NCBI RefSeq assembly: GCF_954871325.1 | Contig: NC_088775.1 | Span: 54,723,561-54,787,560 of the forward strand | Direction: 5' to 3' | Length of the DNA stretch: 64,000 bases | Source: Gordionus sp. m RMFG-2023 | Taxonomy: Eukaryota; Nematomorpha; Gordioida; Chordodea; Parachordodidae | Shown: positions 1 through 11,641 of the stretch, piece by piece | Position numbering within the stretch: position 1 is the stretch's first letter | How the letters are laid out: every line of letters begins with the position of its first letter | The notes under the pieces: generated by a model | What the model was told of the DNA's origin: nothing | Seen by the model: the letters and a program-made list of their open reading frames with translations, nothing else | The model's database searches: none | Program-made: the position numbers and the translations under genes

Positions 1-170
1 CCTGGGGTTTGGGGCTTGTTGGGGCAAAAATTAACTTATATTAGAATCAATCTTAAAATATTTATTAATAGGGTCTTTTGTAAAACGACTTAATCTAATC
101 GTTAATAAAATTGAGTATACCAAATTCCACATATTTTTTATATAATTTTGTCAAATATAAATCACTATTG
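1..170. other. AT-rich DNA, no feature
   Basis: Apart from a GC-richer start (positions 1-25) I see no coding or repeat structure before the satellite. Confidence 0.5.
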
Positions 171-775
171 CATTGTGATAATGTTAGTTGTAATGCATTC
201 GCGATATTGCATTCGCTGTAATGTATTCGCTCTAATACATTCGCTATGATACTTTCGCGATAATACATTCGCTGTAGTGCATTCGCTATAATGTTTTCGC
301 TGTAATGCATTCGTTATAATGCATTCGCGCTAATATATTAGCTATAATACATTCGCTATGATGCATTCACGATATTACATTCGCTGTAATGCATTCGCTA
401 TAATGTTTTCGCGGTAATGCATTCGCTATAATGCATTCGCGCTAATATATTCGCTATAATACATGCGCTATGATGCATTCGCGATAATGCATTCGCGGTA
501 TTACATTCGCTGTAATGTATTCGCTATAATATTTTTGCGGTAATGCATTCGCGCAAATATATTCGCTATGATACATTCGCTATGATACATTCGCTATGAT
601 ACATTCGCTATGATACATTCGCTATGATACATTTGCTATGATACATTCGCTATGATACATTCGCTATGATACATTCGCTATGATACATTCGCTATAATGC
701 ATTCGCTATAATATCTTTTCGCGGTAATCGACATTCGCGATAATACATTTCGCGGTAAAAGTTTCGCGGTATTGA
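171..775. repeat. 14-bp minisatellite array (ATTCGC-type)
   Basis: Variants of a 14-bp unit built on ATGCATTCGCTATA fill this stretch. Nine units in a row at 571-696 read ATACATTCGCTATG with only two single-base variants, so this core was recently homogenised. On either side the units alternate between GCATTCGCTATAAT, GCATTCGCGATAAT and ACATTCGCTGTAAT forms and are more diverged. Every unit keeps TTCGC, which is unusual in such AT-rich DNA. There are no spacers or leader, so it is not a CRISPR. The short open frame running through it on the - strand is a product of the repeat. Confidence 0.9.
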
Positions 776-1086
776 CGTGATACGACAGATTTTACACCTA
801 TTTTATTTTTATTCACATTTTTATTTTTTTTTGAACTAATTTTCATTTTTCATAATAAATCTTAATAACTTCCATAAAAAAAGTCACTTATAAAATAATA
901 AGATTTTTTACATTTTTTTAACGACAAAAGAAATAAAGTATATTAAACTAATATAAAAGAAAATTATCCAAAATTTTTGTAATTTGTCTATTGTTTATTC
1001 CATTGTTTTTATTATGAAAGAAGTTATAATAAATAAAAATTATAGCAATTTAAATTTCATTAATTACCAAAAATATTAATATTTTA
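776..1086. other. AT-rich DNA, no feature
   Basis: Homopolymer-rich A/T sequence between the satellite and the hAT relic. It may be degraded transposon body, but no motif supports that. Confidence 0.4.
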
Positions 1087-1283
1087 TTTTCTATCAATCC
1101 TCTTGATTATTGGAGGATTAATTTTCAAAGGTTTCCAACTTTGACAAATCTTGTACTTGGCATCAACAATCCATCAGAATCAGTCTTCAGCACAACTGGT
1201 GATATAGATAACCCTCATGGGAGAAGCTTATTATTACATAAACTTGAGGCTCTTATCTTTATAAAGAAAAATTTCAATATTAT
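1087..1283 (+). pseudogene. hAT transposase relic, C-terminal dimerisation region
   Basis: The frame through position 1141 reads NPLDYWRINFQRFPTLTNLV, then GINNPSESVFSTTGDI, then LLHKLEALIFIKKNF. This matches the conserved end of hAT transposases, usually PLEWW...RFPTLAKLA...PATSVPSERVFSTAGDI...VEALIFLKKN. About ten residues around the P-S-E-R-V-F-S block are missing (PSESVFS follows LGINN directly), and no upstream transposase is left. It is a molecular fossil of a plain DNA transposon. T1 begins 34 bp downstream and may have inserted into it. Confidence 0.75.
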
Positions 1284-1316
1284 GATTTTAATATTTTATA
1301 TTTCATTATTGTATTA

Positions 1317-2768
1317 CAGGGTTTCCCATTCAAAAAAGGAAAAGTTTCAATCATGAAAGGAAAAGGTCCAATCAAAAAATGAAAAGGGTTAATCATAAAA
1401 GAAGGCCCAATCAAAAACGGGAAAGTCCCAAAGGTTTAGAAAAAAGTCCGATCAAAAAAGGAAAAGTCTCAAAAGGTCCAATCAAAAAGGAAAATTCCCC
1501 AAAGGAAAGGAAAAGTGTCAATCAAAAAAGGAAAATCGTTATTTTTTTTAAAAAATTTTCTTGTCAATATTTCTTAAATTTTTATTATTCCTTCTTTTAT
1601 TTCTAACTCTTTGCGTCTTTACTTTATATTTTTCTTACTATCTTTTCAATTTTTCTTCTCATTTTTGATAATTCCTTTGTCTTTTTATAAATAATTTATA
1701 AATTTTCCCTGTTATTTTTCTTCACTTCTCTACTCCATTTTTTTCAAAATTCTTTCCTTCTTTTTTCATCATACATTACAATATTTTGACTTTTTATGAT
1801 CTTTTTTCCTTATATTGTTATCTTTTACATACATTTCTAACTTTTTTAATCTCTTTAAGCCATTTTTAATCTTTATTTTTCTGATCTTTTTCAATTTTTT
1901 TTCTTTTCATTTTTGATAATTCTTTTTTATAGGTATTTTATTTTTCACTTAATTTTTATTTCTCAATGACATACAATTTTTTTTTATTAGAATTCGTTTG
2001 GTTAAAATCTACTTTTTTAAAATTAAATAAGTTTGAACTGTAATACACGGTATGTAAATTAATAAAATATAATCATTTTTAAATTCATATTTTTAAAATT
2101 CTATTATCTGCCATTGAGAAATAGAAATTAAGTGAATTTATAAAAATGAGAAGAAAAAATAATTGATAAAGAGTAGAAAAATAAGGTAAAAATGGCTTAA
2201 AGAGCTTCAAAAAATTAGAAATATATGTAAAAGATAACAATATAAGGAAAACAAATCATAAAAAACAGCAATATTTTTATGTATGATGAAAAAAAGGAAA
2301 GAATTGTTAAAAGAATGGAGTAGAGAAGTTAAGAAAATAACAGGGAAAAATTTATAAATCATTTTTAAAAAGACAAAAGAATTATCAAAAAATATAGTAA
2401 GAAAAATAAAGTAAAGAAATCGCAATAGAAATAAGATAGTAATAATAAAAATAAATAAAAAATTTAAGAAATTAAGAAATATTGCCAAGGAAAAAAATTT
2501 ATAATTGTGTTTAAAAATATTTAAAAAAATAACGATTTTCCTTTTTTGAATAGGAATTTTCCTTTCCTGATTGACACTTTCTCTTTCCTTTTAGGAATTT
2601 TTCTTTTTTGATTGGATCTTTTCCTTTTTTGATTGAACCTTTTCCTTTTTTGATTGACACTTTTCCTTTTTTGATTGAACCTTTTCCTTTTATGATTTAC
2701 CCTTATCCTTTTTTATTGGACCTTTTCCTTTTTTGATTGAGACTTTTCCTTTTTTATTGGAAACCCTG
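1317..2768. mobile_element. T1: TA-flanked palindromic element with repeat-built arms
   Basis: The element starts CAGGGTTTCCCATTC and ends with its complement, GGAAACCCTG, with TA on both sides (1315-1316 and 2769-2770), as expected for a Tc1/mariner-type TA duplication. Each terminal arm, about 1317-1535 and 2530-2768, is a tandem series of degenerate units of roughly 20 bp of the form AATCAAAAAAGGAAAAG. The inner arms are also complementary, for example TTTTTGATAATTC near 1660 and 1912 against GAATTATCAAAAA near 2380, so nearly the whole element can fold back. No transposase is present. Partial copies occur at 26738-27752, 44061-44655, 56757-57027 and 57085-57266. Confidence 0.85.
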
Positions 2769-2770
2769 TA

Positions 2771-3530
2771 ATTGATATTTAATTTGTTTTTACTTTTTCA
2801 AATTAAATAGTTTGTTATACATAAAATTTAATATGAATATATATATGGTGAATTAATTCCATGACAAATCAACAGAAAAAAACAGGATTCAACTCGACCC
2901 CTTCAGATTTTTTTGAAATTTTTACAAGAGTTTGTATATATTAGAACTAAAAAAATATTTTTAGCCCCCAATTCTAAATAGCGGCATATGGGCCTATAAA
3001 TGTTTAAAAAATGTAGGCATTTTTGAAAATGCACTCCCTTTAATTTTAGATACGTTTGGATATAATGAAGTTAGAAACGTCCAGTTGTTTTAAAGTATCT
3101 ATATACTATTCAAGAGATATCTGTACTTATTATTAGATGCTTATCTGCAAAGATATTAAATTATTTTATATTAATTTTTTGGGCACCCCTCAGATGATAT
3201 AAGTTTTGACATCAAATTTTGAATTTTTTTATATAGAATCCTAATCATTATGCACACCATGGATAGGTATAATAAAAATTATATCTATAGCAAATTTATT
3301 AGTATCTAAAAACGCTTTTAGATGATGCATCTATATCTAGATTTATTTTTATACGATGTATCTTTATCTACACCCATTACAAATTTGGAAACGTCATTTA
3401 AATTTCTTTATATAGCCTAATGGTAGGCCTTTAAAGTTATATAATGTTAAATTAGTTTAAAACTCAAAAACCGGAAATAATCATGAAATCAAATCGGAAT
3501 TTTTCCCTTCAGTTTTTTATGTATAAATCA
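2771..3530. other. No gene; AT-rich repeat-like DNA
   Basis: Short imperfect motifs such as GATGCATCTATATCTA and GATGTATCTTTATCTA (about 3320-3370) recur. I cannot assign the stretch to a family. Confidence 0.35.
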
Positions 3531-3765
3531 GACACCTGCAGTCTCAGCCCTAAGACCGGCCCTGCCCATATACCCGGGCCGGGCCTTATTTTAATTTTAT
3601 TAAATATACCCAGGCTAGACCTAAAAAAATCGAGCCTAAATTTTCTTTTTAAAAAATACTAGGCCCATATATTTTTAAACCGAATATTTAAATATTTTTA
3701 GCTATAAAAATTAGAAATAAATGTAATATATTTAAAAAATCCAGGCCGAACCGAAAATATGTATA
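3531..3765. repeat. GGCCCGG-rich MITE remnant
   Basis: It begins near CACCTGCAGTC and holds ACCCGGGCCGGGCC and several AGGCC/AGCC words in an otherwise AT-only context. Composition and word use resemble the intact 383-bp hAT MITE at 11259-11641, but neither end nor a target duplication is clear here. Confidence 0.4.
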
Positions 3766-4072
3766 GTAGTAATCGAAATATAATGTTAGAAATAATTCTT
3801 GCAATATAGTTTTTTTTTATTTCATAGCAAAAGGTATTTTCTCTTTCTTATTCAAATTCATATAATAATATATCAATATCATAATGAAAATAAACATTTT
3901 ACAAAAAAAAATAAAAATAACAAAATAAACAATTCAATACATAACATTTTTTTTTAATGCTCATTTCTTTTATTCTTTAAAAATTATATATATTTAAAAT
4001 AACATGTAAACTATTTGTAAAATAAAATTTATATAAAAACTATATTAAATAAAATAATAATTAAACATTTAA

Positions 4073-4890
4073 TTAGGTATGATCAACGGGGCTTATAGAC
4101 CCATGTATGGATATGTAGTTAGAACGGTAGATTTCAGTTGATATTATCTGTCGAAGGTAGAAGCCTTCTTTTGGGTCATCTGTGATTAAGCCTAACTTTT
4201 GCCCTATTGTTTTGAATAATTTTAGAGCTTGGGGTCCAAATGATCCACAGGTATCTGAGACTACTGGAACACAAAACATTTTAAGGTTGCTATATTTGTT
4301 TGTTTTTGTGTTTTCGGCTTTCGTGATAGAGTTGGAAGAAAAAGTTCTGGCAAAACGATCCACGCAAGTATAATCCCAGGCGAGAGGTAGACCTTTGGTT
4401 CCAAGGGACTAGCGTCATACCATCTGGTCTGGTTTGATTGTCGGGGCTGAGGCCGGATGGTTCCAGGGTGGAGGGAATATTTGAGGATTTCAAGGTTCTG
4501 TTGATGATTGAATTGATAGCATGGTGTCTGGGTAATCTGCATTTTGAGAAACGACAGTGAAGGGGTTGGTGTCCAAGACTATCGATATGGGTTTCACATA
4601 GGACGCATGATGTAGGTGTTACGATTTCACATCCTAAGCGAAGGCCTATGGTATTCTGAGTTCTTCGTTGGTTAATAACAAGCTTAGATTAGAACTAGGT
4701 ACAGTTTCTAACCATTCATATCCTAGATGGCATATGGGTGAAGTTGGAATTATTGGATCTGGCAGAGGGGTCATATCATTGTCATTATGTATAATTGGGT
4801 TAGGGTTTAGGTGGAGAAAGATCCATGGAGATTTTCTTTGAACAGCTTTGAATTGTAAGTAATCAACGCAATGCTCTATCAATGGAAAGT
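4073..4890 (-). mobile_element. Retroelement relic: C-terminal zinc motif and endonuclease-like domain
   Basis: Read on the - strand, the fragment holds LGCEIVTPTSCVLCETHID with GHQPLHC (a cysteine/histidine motif after a CxxC), then RPDGMTLVPW, LAWDYTCVDRFARTF, and a tail with TDDPKEGFYLRQI. That order (zinc motif, R-P-D-G...W, L-W-D-x-T, T-D-D-P-R-E...L-x-Q-R) is the familiar C-terminal end of reverse-transcriptase polyproteins with a restriction-enzyme-like nuclease fold in many invertebrates. No reverse transcriptase domain is in reach. The copy is broken with a few breaks. Which class it belongs to is uncertain; the match rests on remembered motif patterns, not a search. Confidence 0.5.
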
Positions 4891-5144
4891 TCCAGTCTCT
4901 TGATTTGGGGAATTTTTGCTCCAGAGGTCTAGTGCTGCTGTTCGAAATCTAATTGGTTTTGTTCGTATTCTTTTCGGATATCGATCTTGACTTTATAGTT
5001 TCTAACTTTTGTGACTTCCTTCAGCTTCTTGGTTTGTATCATTTTCCTCCCTCTCCTTTAGGTTCATTTCATTGTTATGTTTACTACGTCCTCTTTGCTT
5101 ACTATCTCTTCGGTTCTCTCTTCTACTTCATACTCTTCTGTTAA

Positions 5145-6123
5145 CCCTTCACTACAAAGGTTGGGTAAATAATACCCTACGGCTTTTATAATCTTGGTAA
5201 TTAAAAATCCTGAAGATAATTTGACCTGGTTTTTATAGTGGTTTAATATTTTGTTATAAGGAACATCTACCAAATTTCAAGATTATTGATTTGATATTTT
5301 TAAATATTTCCAATTTGTCGAGCTTGGGGTAGTATAGGTCCCACCTTTGTACTTACGAAATTTTTTTTTCCAAATTTTTTTAAATTAATTAATATTATTG
5401 TATATTACAAACTAATTATATAAAATTGAAAAAAATTTTTTTTTAAAATTTTTCATTGTTGTATTGTGGCCCAAAATTTTATACTATTATTTTTTCTTAT
5501 GGAGCTAAATATATAAAAGATGCATATGGAAAATTTAATTCATCAAGTTGTGGAAGTAATGTTTATTTAATATTTGATTTTTATAATATTTTATGTAGAT
5601 TGTGAGTCAAGTAATGATTAGAGATATAAATTTAGTTTATTTGCATTTAGAGAAAATATAACTGTAGTTTCCATACATACCAAAAAAGTATAAGAATATA
5701 TTGTTGCTTTCTACACTATATTATGATAACAAAATTGTTACAAAAATTTACATGATATTTGATGATTAATATTTATTTTAATATTTGATATTTTTTTTTA
5801 TAAAATTTATGTAATTATCTTTATTCAACATTGATTTAATAAAATTTGCTTTTTAAAATTTTTTTGGTGATAAAACTATAATTAAAGGAAGGTCTCAGAA
5901 ATAAAATTTTATTTCAGCAACTTTAGGAAAATTTGCATAATTTTTTTTTAGAAGTAACTATTAATCTAAGATTTTGTATTTATTATTTCCAATAATTTTT
6001 TAAATTCAAAATTTTAGATCTCAAATTTTAATATGTTCTGAGATATAGCTAATCAAAATTTGGTGTAAAATAGACCCCACCTTTGTAGTTAAGGGATTTT
6101 TTTTCCACCTTTCTAGTGAAGGG
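5145..6123. mobile_element. TTAA-flanked inverted-repeat element, piggyBac-like MITE
   Basis: TTAA lies at 5141-5144 and 6124-6127. Inside, the left end reads CCCTTCACTACAAAGGT and the right end is the complement of CCCTTCACTAGAAAGGT, one mismatch in 17. CCC starts and a TTAA duplication are hallmarks of piggyBac-type elements. There is no transposase. A second copy of the right-end sequence in the same orientation lies inside (5341-5372, compare 6073-6105, both CCACCTTTGTA followed by a T run), so the element may be a composite. It sits inside the Gypsy fossil. Confidence 0.65.
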
Positions 6124-6127
6124 TTAA

Positions 6128-7670
6128 TATATTTTCGTTTCTTTTCCTTAATTGATCAGTATGACGTATAATTGTTTTAGCCTCTATACTTACTTTATAT
6201 TGTAGTGATCCGAGTATGCTTTTAATAATGGCCTTTTCCCATTTTTTTTTCTTTGTTATTGTAAATCGCGACAACACTTTTTCATATATCTGAATTTTTT
6301 GAGTGGTATTCTAACTTCTCCTTTTTGTTCCCCCTTTCGAATATTTGGTCTAACAATCCTCTTGGACTAATTTTTATCAGTATCTCGGTTAGACTTTGTT
6401 CATTTTTTGCCCCTGGTTTATTTCGGTAATGGTAGAGAAAAATAGCTAGACTGGTTTCTAAAACCACTCATTTCTTTTATTCATGCTCAGTTTAAAGGTT
6501 CAAACTAAACGTTCGGCCATGTCGTTAGGCTGAGGATGGTATGGAATTCCGTGCACTAGATGTATTCCATTCACAAAAATCATAGAATTCATTACTGCTG
6601 AATTGTGGCCAGTTATTAAAAACGATTATCTTAATAAATCCGAATCTGGCAAAGATATTTCTTAATATTTTTATCGTGCCTTCGGTTGTAGTACTAGTCA
6701 TGGGAACTATTTCTGGCCACCGACTGTTGGCATCTGCCACTACCAACCAATAATGATTTTGTAATGATCCAGCATAATCAATATAAACTCGATGCCATGC
6801 TTTTGGTGGTTTTAGCCAATTTTGAATTGATGTCTTTTGAGGCATATCGTGTTGTTCCTGGCATTCTCTACATTTTTTGACCCATGTTTCTATATCTTGG
6901 TTTATATTAGGCCAATGTCTTGCTTTCATTTTCATTTTTACCATTCCAATATGTCCTTGTTGTATCATGTCTAACACGTTGTTAGTTCCCCAAAGTAAAC
7001 AACCTCTCTTTGTTGTGATTACCTCCCTCCTTTGGCTATACTCCTTTATACATGCATCATAGTTTATTGGCCATCCGTCTATTGTATACCTATATACTTT
7101 AGAGAGTACAACATCTCGCATTGTTTCTTTCGTAATTATGTAATAATCTAATATCGTAGTTATGTAATAATCTAATATTTTATTTTAATCATGTCTTTAT
7201 GTGTTATTTCTCTCCTTTTATATATCCTTTTGTAATTATGAGAGGTAGTTCTAATGTTCGTTCCTTATATTGTACTTTTACTATAGTCATACCTAATATT
7301 TGTATATTGGTTGCTGTATAGCTTTTAAATTTTAGCATGCAATTTGTTAATTTAGGACATTTATTTTTCCAATCTATTTCGTTTATTATGCTTACCCCAG
7401 CTCCAGTGTCTAATTCCATTCTGATATCGCTGTTGTTTATTTATATCCATCCACAATTCAGGATTATATTCATCTGCTGTATTAATTTTATTAATAATTT
7501 CTTTTCTGCTGACTCGAACAGTGTCCCCAATTTTGTTGCATTTATAACAAGTGGGATTCTTGAAAAGACAATTTTCCCTTCTATGGTTTCTGCCGCAGGA
7601 GTGGTAGGAATTTTATTTCATACCTCGTATTATAATTATTATATGATTTTGATTGTTTATCATTATTAAC
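6128..7670 (-). mobile_element. Ty3/Gypsy LTR retrotransposon fossil 1
   Basis: Parts, in - strand order: a gag-type zinc knuckle (about 7620-7520, CGRNHRRENC then CYKCNKIG), an aspartic protease start (LDTGAGVSI, 7419-7204), and an integrase (7121-6525) with the N-terminal zinc-binding region (HIGMVKMK...CRECQEQH) and catalytic-core blocks such as VYIDYAGSL and YWLVVADANSRWP. An integrase tail follows to about 6190 (FLYHYRNKPG). No reverse transcriptase is recognisable and no LTRs were found. It is clearly broken, with several breaks, and looks old. The TTAA element at 5145-6123 is inserted near its 3' end; sequence at 5000-5140 may be its continuation. Confidence 0.8.
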
Positions 7671-7754
7671 TTTTTTAATTATATTTATATTATCATTATG
7701 TTCCTCCTTAGTTTCATCATTTTGTATTCTTCTTCTCCGTTTTATGGCGATTTC

Positions 7755-10670
7755 CAGGTTTATCCAGGTAGGCCAGTATTCCCTCTGATTTTTTCCCCCA
7801 TTTTTGACGGTCCTTAGCATTAATATTTGTAAGATTCATTTTTCTCATATCCGCCTCTATCACATTTATCCACATAATCTTGGGCCTTCCTTTAGTCTCG
7901 ATCCTCCTACTTCCATCAAAGTGCATCTCTTTACCCAGTCATCTTTTGTCTTACATTCCACATGCCCAAACCATCTTAGTCTATTTCTTCGCATTATCAC
8001 TCCAATCATTTCTATACCTAATCTTGCTCCCAATTCCTTGCTAGTTTTTCTCTTTCTCAGAAATACCCCACACATCCATCTAATCGTCCTCATCTCTGTT
8101 CTTTCTAATTGCTTCGTGGGTCGATTTCATTGCCCATGTTTCGGCGCCATAAACTAAACAACTCCTCTCACAGCTTATGTAAACTTTCCCCTTTAACTTC
8201 AGAGAGACTTTTTTATTTGTTAGAATAGACGACATCTCTCTGAATTCCATGCTTGTCTGACCCTTGCAACCACGGCAGAATCTACACCACCATCTGCGTT
8301 TAGCATATCACCCAAATAACAAAACTTATCCACTTTTACTAGGGTTAGCCTATTGCCAATATCCAAATTATTTATCTTAATAATGGATGTGGTGGCTAGA
8401 GAAATACGTGAAGGACTTCCCTGGGAGCTATTATATACAGATGACCTTGTATTAATGACAAACAGTGAGGAAGAATTGAGGGATAAAATTAGTAAATGGA
8501 GTATGGCTATGGAAGCAAAGGGTCTGAGAATGAATATAGCAAAGACAAAGGAGATGATTGGTGGGGAAAATCTAAAGATGGAGGAATCCGGTAAGTGGCC
8601 TTGTGGTGTATGTGGGAAAGGAGTTGCTAGAAATTCAATCCAATGCACCAGATGCCATAAATGAGTACATAATAGATGTAGCGGGAAAATAGGAAGTTTG
8701 ATGTTATCAAGAATTTGTAGATCGTGCATGAAAGGGGTACATAATAATGATAACGTAGAAATGGACTCAGCACGGATTTTTGATGAAGTCCTACCTTCAC
8801 TTCAAAGCTTTCACTATCACCATAATCCGTCCGTACTGCTGTTTGTGCTCCCACATACATTGCCATCACTGCGATAACCAACCATTCCTCCACACCTGAT
8901 TTTCTCAAGGCCCATCTAGTAACCTCACGCAGCACCCTGTCAAATGCTTTCTCCAAGTTAACAAACGCGTAATACAATCCTGTATTTGTCTCACCACAAA
9001 AATGGCATCTGTTGTGCATTTCCCCGATGTAAAACCAAACTGCATTTCATCAATTTTAGTTTGTTTCCTTATCCACTTCTCTAACACCCTCTCATATCAA
9101 ATTCATTGCATGTTCCAAGAGTTTAATAGCTCTGTAAGACCCGCAATCTAAAGGATCACCTTTTCCCTTGTATACTGGGATACTTCTTTGCCAGTCCTTG
9201 GGAATTGTTCCTTTTGTGACATTGCCAAATTCATTAACCATTCAATCCCTAAGTCATCAGAACCTTTAAACATTTCTGATACCACCATCGTTAAATCCGA
9301 TGCCTTCCCTTTTTTCATCTTTTTCACTGTTCTCTTTATTTCATCCTTGCCAAATTTACACCCTAGACCTTCTGCCTTTGCACAACTAACATTATTATCC
9401 CATTCATTTTCTTTGTTCAAAACTCCTTCCATGTAGATCTTCCAGGTGTTCTTAATACCATTACTATCAATCACCATTTTTCCTTCAATATTTTTCAAAC
9501 ACTTAACATCTACCATATCTTGCCTCTTTTTTGCCATCTGCTTTGCCATTCGAACCACATTTCCCATTCCTTCAGCGCATTCCATTTCTTTAGCCCTGCC
9601 TTTTTTCTTCTTGCGCCTTCGCTATTAATTTCTTAGCATTTCTTTTCGCTATCTTGTAAATATTATTACTATTATCTTTACTATTATACCATTCTTTGAC
9701 GCACCTGCGTTTCTCATCCACAGCTTTCGCTACCTCCGGGTTCCACCACCAAGTCTCCTTATGTATAGGCGGCCCTTTTGTCCAGCCACATACCTCCTCA
9801 GTTGTCATCACTTAGGCTTTCTTCATGGTTTCCCACTTGCATTTACCCCAGATGCTTGTGCCACCCCCAATGTCATATTGAATTGTCGTCTTGCACTCTC
9901 CTCCTTCAATTTCCAGACCTTCAGTCTTGGCACAAACTTTCTTTTAGTGATCCTGGTGCCTTTAAAAATAAGATCTCCTATAACTAGTCGATGCTGATTA
10001 ATACATTCCTCTCCTGTTATCACTTTCACATTTTTTAGTATACATCTATCACATCTCCTTAAGAACATATAATCCACCGCACTTTTGGTACTAACCAACT
10101 TTTAAGTCACAAGCTTCTCTGATTCTTTCTTAAACAAACATTGTATTACAGACAATCATATCCATAGTAGAATCACTTAAAATTCTCTCCCCTTCCAGAT
10201 TTCTTATGCCGTAACTGTACCCTCCATATACTTCTTCATAACCCTCACTACTCGCTCCTACATGTCCATTCAGATCACCAGCCAGGATAATCCCCTCTTC
10301 ATTTGCCAGTCTCGATGTCACCCCCAATAGACTGTACCAAAATATATCTTTCACTTCTTCCAACCTAGGAACATATGCCGAGATAATATATAGCTTTCTA
10401 CCAAAATCATCTTGATAACCATTATCTGGTTATCTAGCCTTCTCACTTCGACTACTTTGTCTACCAATTTCTCTGCAACCGATACCCCAACTCCAGCCTT
10501 ACTATCATTACTTCCTTGCCAAATGAATTTATACTTTTCACTAGTATAGCCAATCATTCTTGCACCATTTCCTTTACATCTGGTCTTGTATGCAGCAATG
10601 CCTTCAATGCAATACATCGACCACTTCCCATGTCGCGACCCTTATTCGATCCCCCTTAAACTGGTTTCAA
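7755..10670 (-). mobile_element. LINE (RTE-like non-LTR retrotransposon), decayed
   Basis: Read leftwards it holds an apurinic endonuclease (10617-9820: YKFIWQGSNDSKAGVGVS, ILAGDLNGHVG), a connector (ETWWWNPEVAKAVDEKRRCV, 9811-9590), the reverse transcriptase fingers (9585-8765: MKKGKASD, MQFGFTSGKCTTDAIFVVRQ, FVNLEKAFDRVLR, VGLHQKSVLSPF), then a C-terminal part (CYLGDMLNADGGVDSAVV near 8290; LRWFGHVECKTKDDWVKRC near 7960; AKDRQKWG near 7800). The order is that of 'craniofacial development protein 2-like' RTE-type proteins. The catalytic box is missing from this strand because about 393 bp are inverted (separate entry). Many frame changes and stops; the 5' end is truncated near 10640. Confidence 0.8.
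8365..8757 (+). mobile_element. Inverted segment of the LINE, carrying the RT catalytic box
   Basis: On the + strand, opposite to the rest of the element, this piece reads LFILIMDVVAREIREGLPWE, LLYTDDLVLM (the Y-x-D-D box), MEAKGLRMNIAKTKEM and GKWPCGVCGKGV with a following CTRCHK zinc motif. These are the residues expected between the - strand blocks SVLSPF (ending near 8763) and KVDKFCYLGDMLN (starting near 8345). A simple internal inversion of about 393 bp explains both gaps. The frame stays open for 104 codons, so the inversion is not much older than the other decay. Confidence 0.8.
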
Positions 10671-11258
10671 TATCATTTATTTTAAATAGAATAATTTTCA
10701 CAATATAAATATAATTTTAACTTTAATTTTTCCGAGGCCTAAAAGTACTAAACTTTTATATTCCTGAAATGGGGTTTTCCTTGGAATTAATAATTTTTAT
10801 ATTTTCATCCACATGTAGAGCCCTGCATAATGATCTTTTCGCGGCCCGAGTTCGACATGAGGAATTTTAAAAAAATTGGTGTCAGAGCCCAACTTAAATT
10901 GGGCACAAATTTTTTGTTTCATCCCAACCAGAGCTCTTGGAATTTTAGTTTTAATTTTATATCTAAAGTAGAAATTAAAAATTATGTTTATTTATTCACA
11001 TAAAATTGTTAATTTGGGAAATGGAAATTACTTTAATGAATAAGTAAAATGTGATCGCTATTGTGTATATTTAATTTGATCCCTTTTTTTCTCTATATTT
11101 ATTAATTTATATTTTTATTAATATTTGATATTGGCTTATTTTATTTTTCTTTTTTAAATTTTATTTTTTTAAAATATAAAATCACAACAAATTTAATTTT
11201 AAAATTAACTGCAAAACGAATAAGAATTATATAAACAATAAATTTGAATCATGTATAT
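10671..11258. other. AT-rich DNA with small GC-richer patch
   Basis: 10835-10930 is GC-richer (TTCGCGGCCCGAGTTCGACA, TTGGGCACAAA) and may be a MITE remnant (AGAGCCCTG near 10820, AGAGCTCTT near 10930). The remainder shows no feature. Confidence 0.35.
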
Positions 11259-11641
11259 TAGTGATCTGCATCGGGCCTAATTTTTCAAGCCCTGCCCGAC
11301 CCAAAATTTTTTTATAAAGTTTTGCCCAGCCTGGCCCGAACCCGAAAATTTTTTAAAAAAATTTTGCTGGCCCGGTCCAGCCCGAATTTATATAAATATG
11401 GAAATTAATTCTTATAATTATTCAAAATAAACGATATATGTTATATGGCGTTTACTTTCTATAAATAAAATCACATATTTTTATTTTACATAAAAAATTC
11501 AACATAAAATAGATAAATTTAGATAAATTTTAAAATTTTTTTTAGGCCGGACTAGGCCCGGCTCGAACTTAAAAAATATTAGGCCCGATCCGAATCCCGT
11601 TTGGGCCGGGTACGGGCCGAGTCTACTTTTGCAGATCTCTA
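11259..11641. mobile_element. hAT MITE, GGCCCGG family, intact ends and 8-bp TSD
   Basis: The element starts TAGTGATCTGCA and ends TGCAGATCTCTA, inverted repeats with one mismatch. An exact 8-bp duplication ATGTATAT flanks it (11251-11258 and 11642-11649), the hAT signature. Its body is rich in GGCCCGG/CCCGAACCCG words and has no coding sequence. It lies in the intron just upstream of the first RIM-BP exon seen here. Related, more decayed copies appear at 3531-3765, 14300-14545, 43195-43502 and 59545-59660. Confidence 0.9.

Noticed and set aside
171-775. CRISPR-like short repeats
   Set aside because: The units are contiguous with no unique spacers, and the context is eukaryotic.
1379-1606. 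Lysine-rich open frame on the + strand
   Set aside because: It is the translation of the AGGAAAAG repeat units in the T1 arm; the mirrored frame occurs on the - strand at the other arm and in other T1 copies.
4182-4373. + strand open frame over the retroelement relic
   Set aside because: It is antisense to the recognised - strand protein and has no resemblance of its own.
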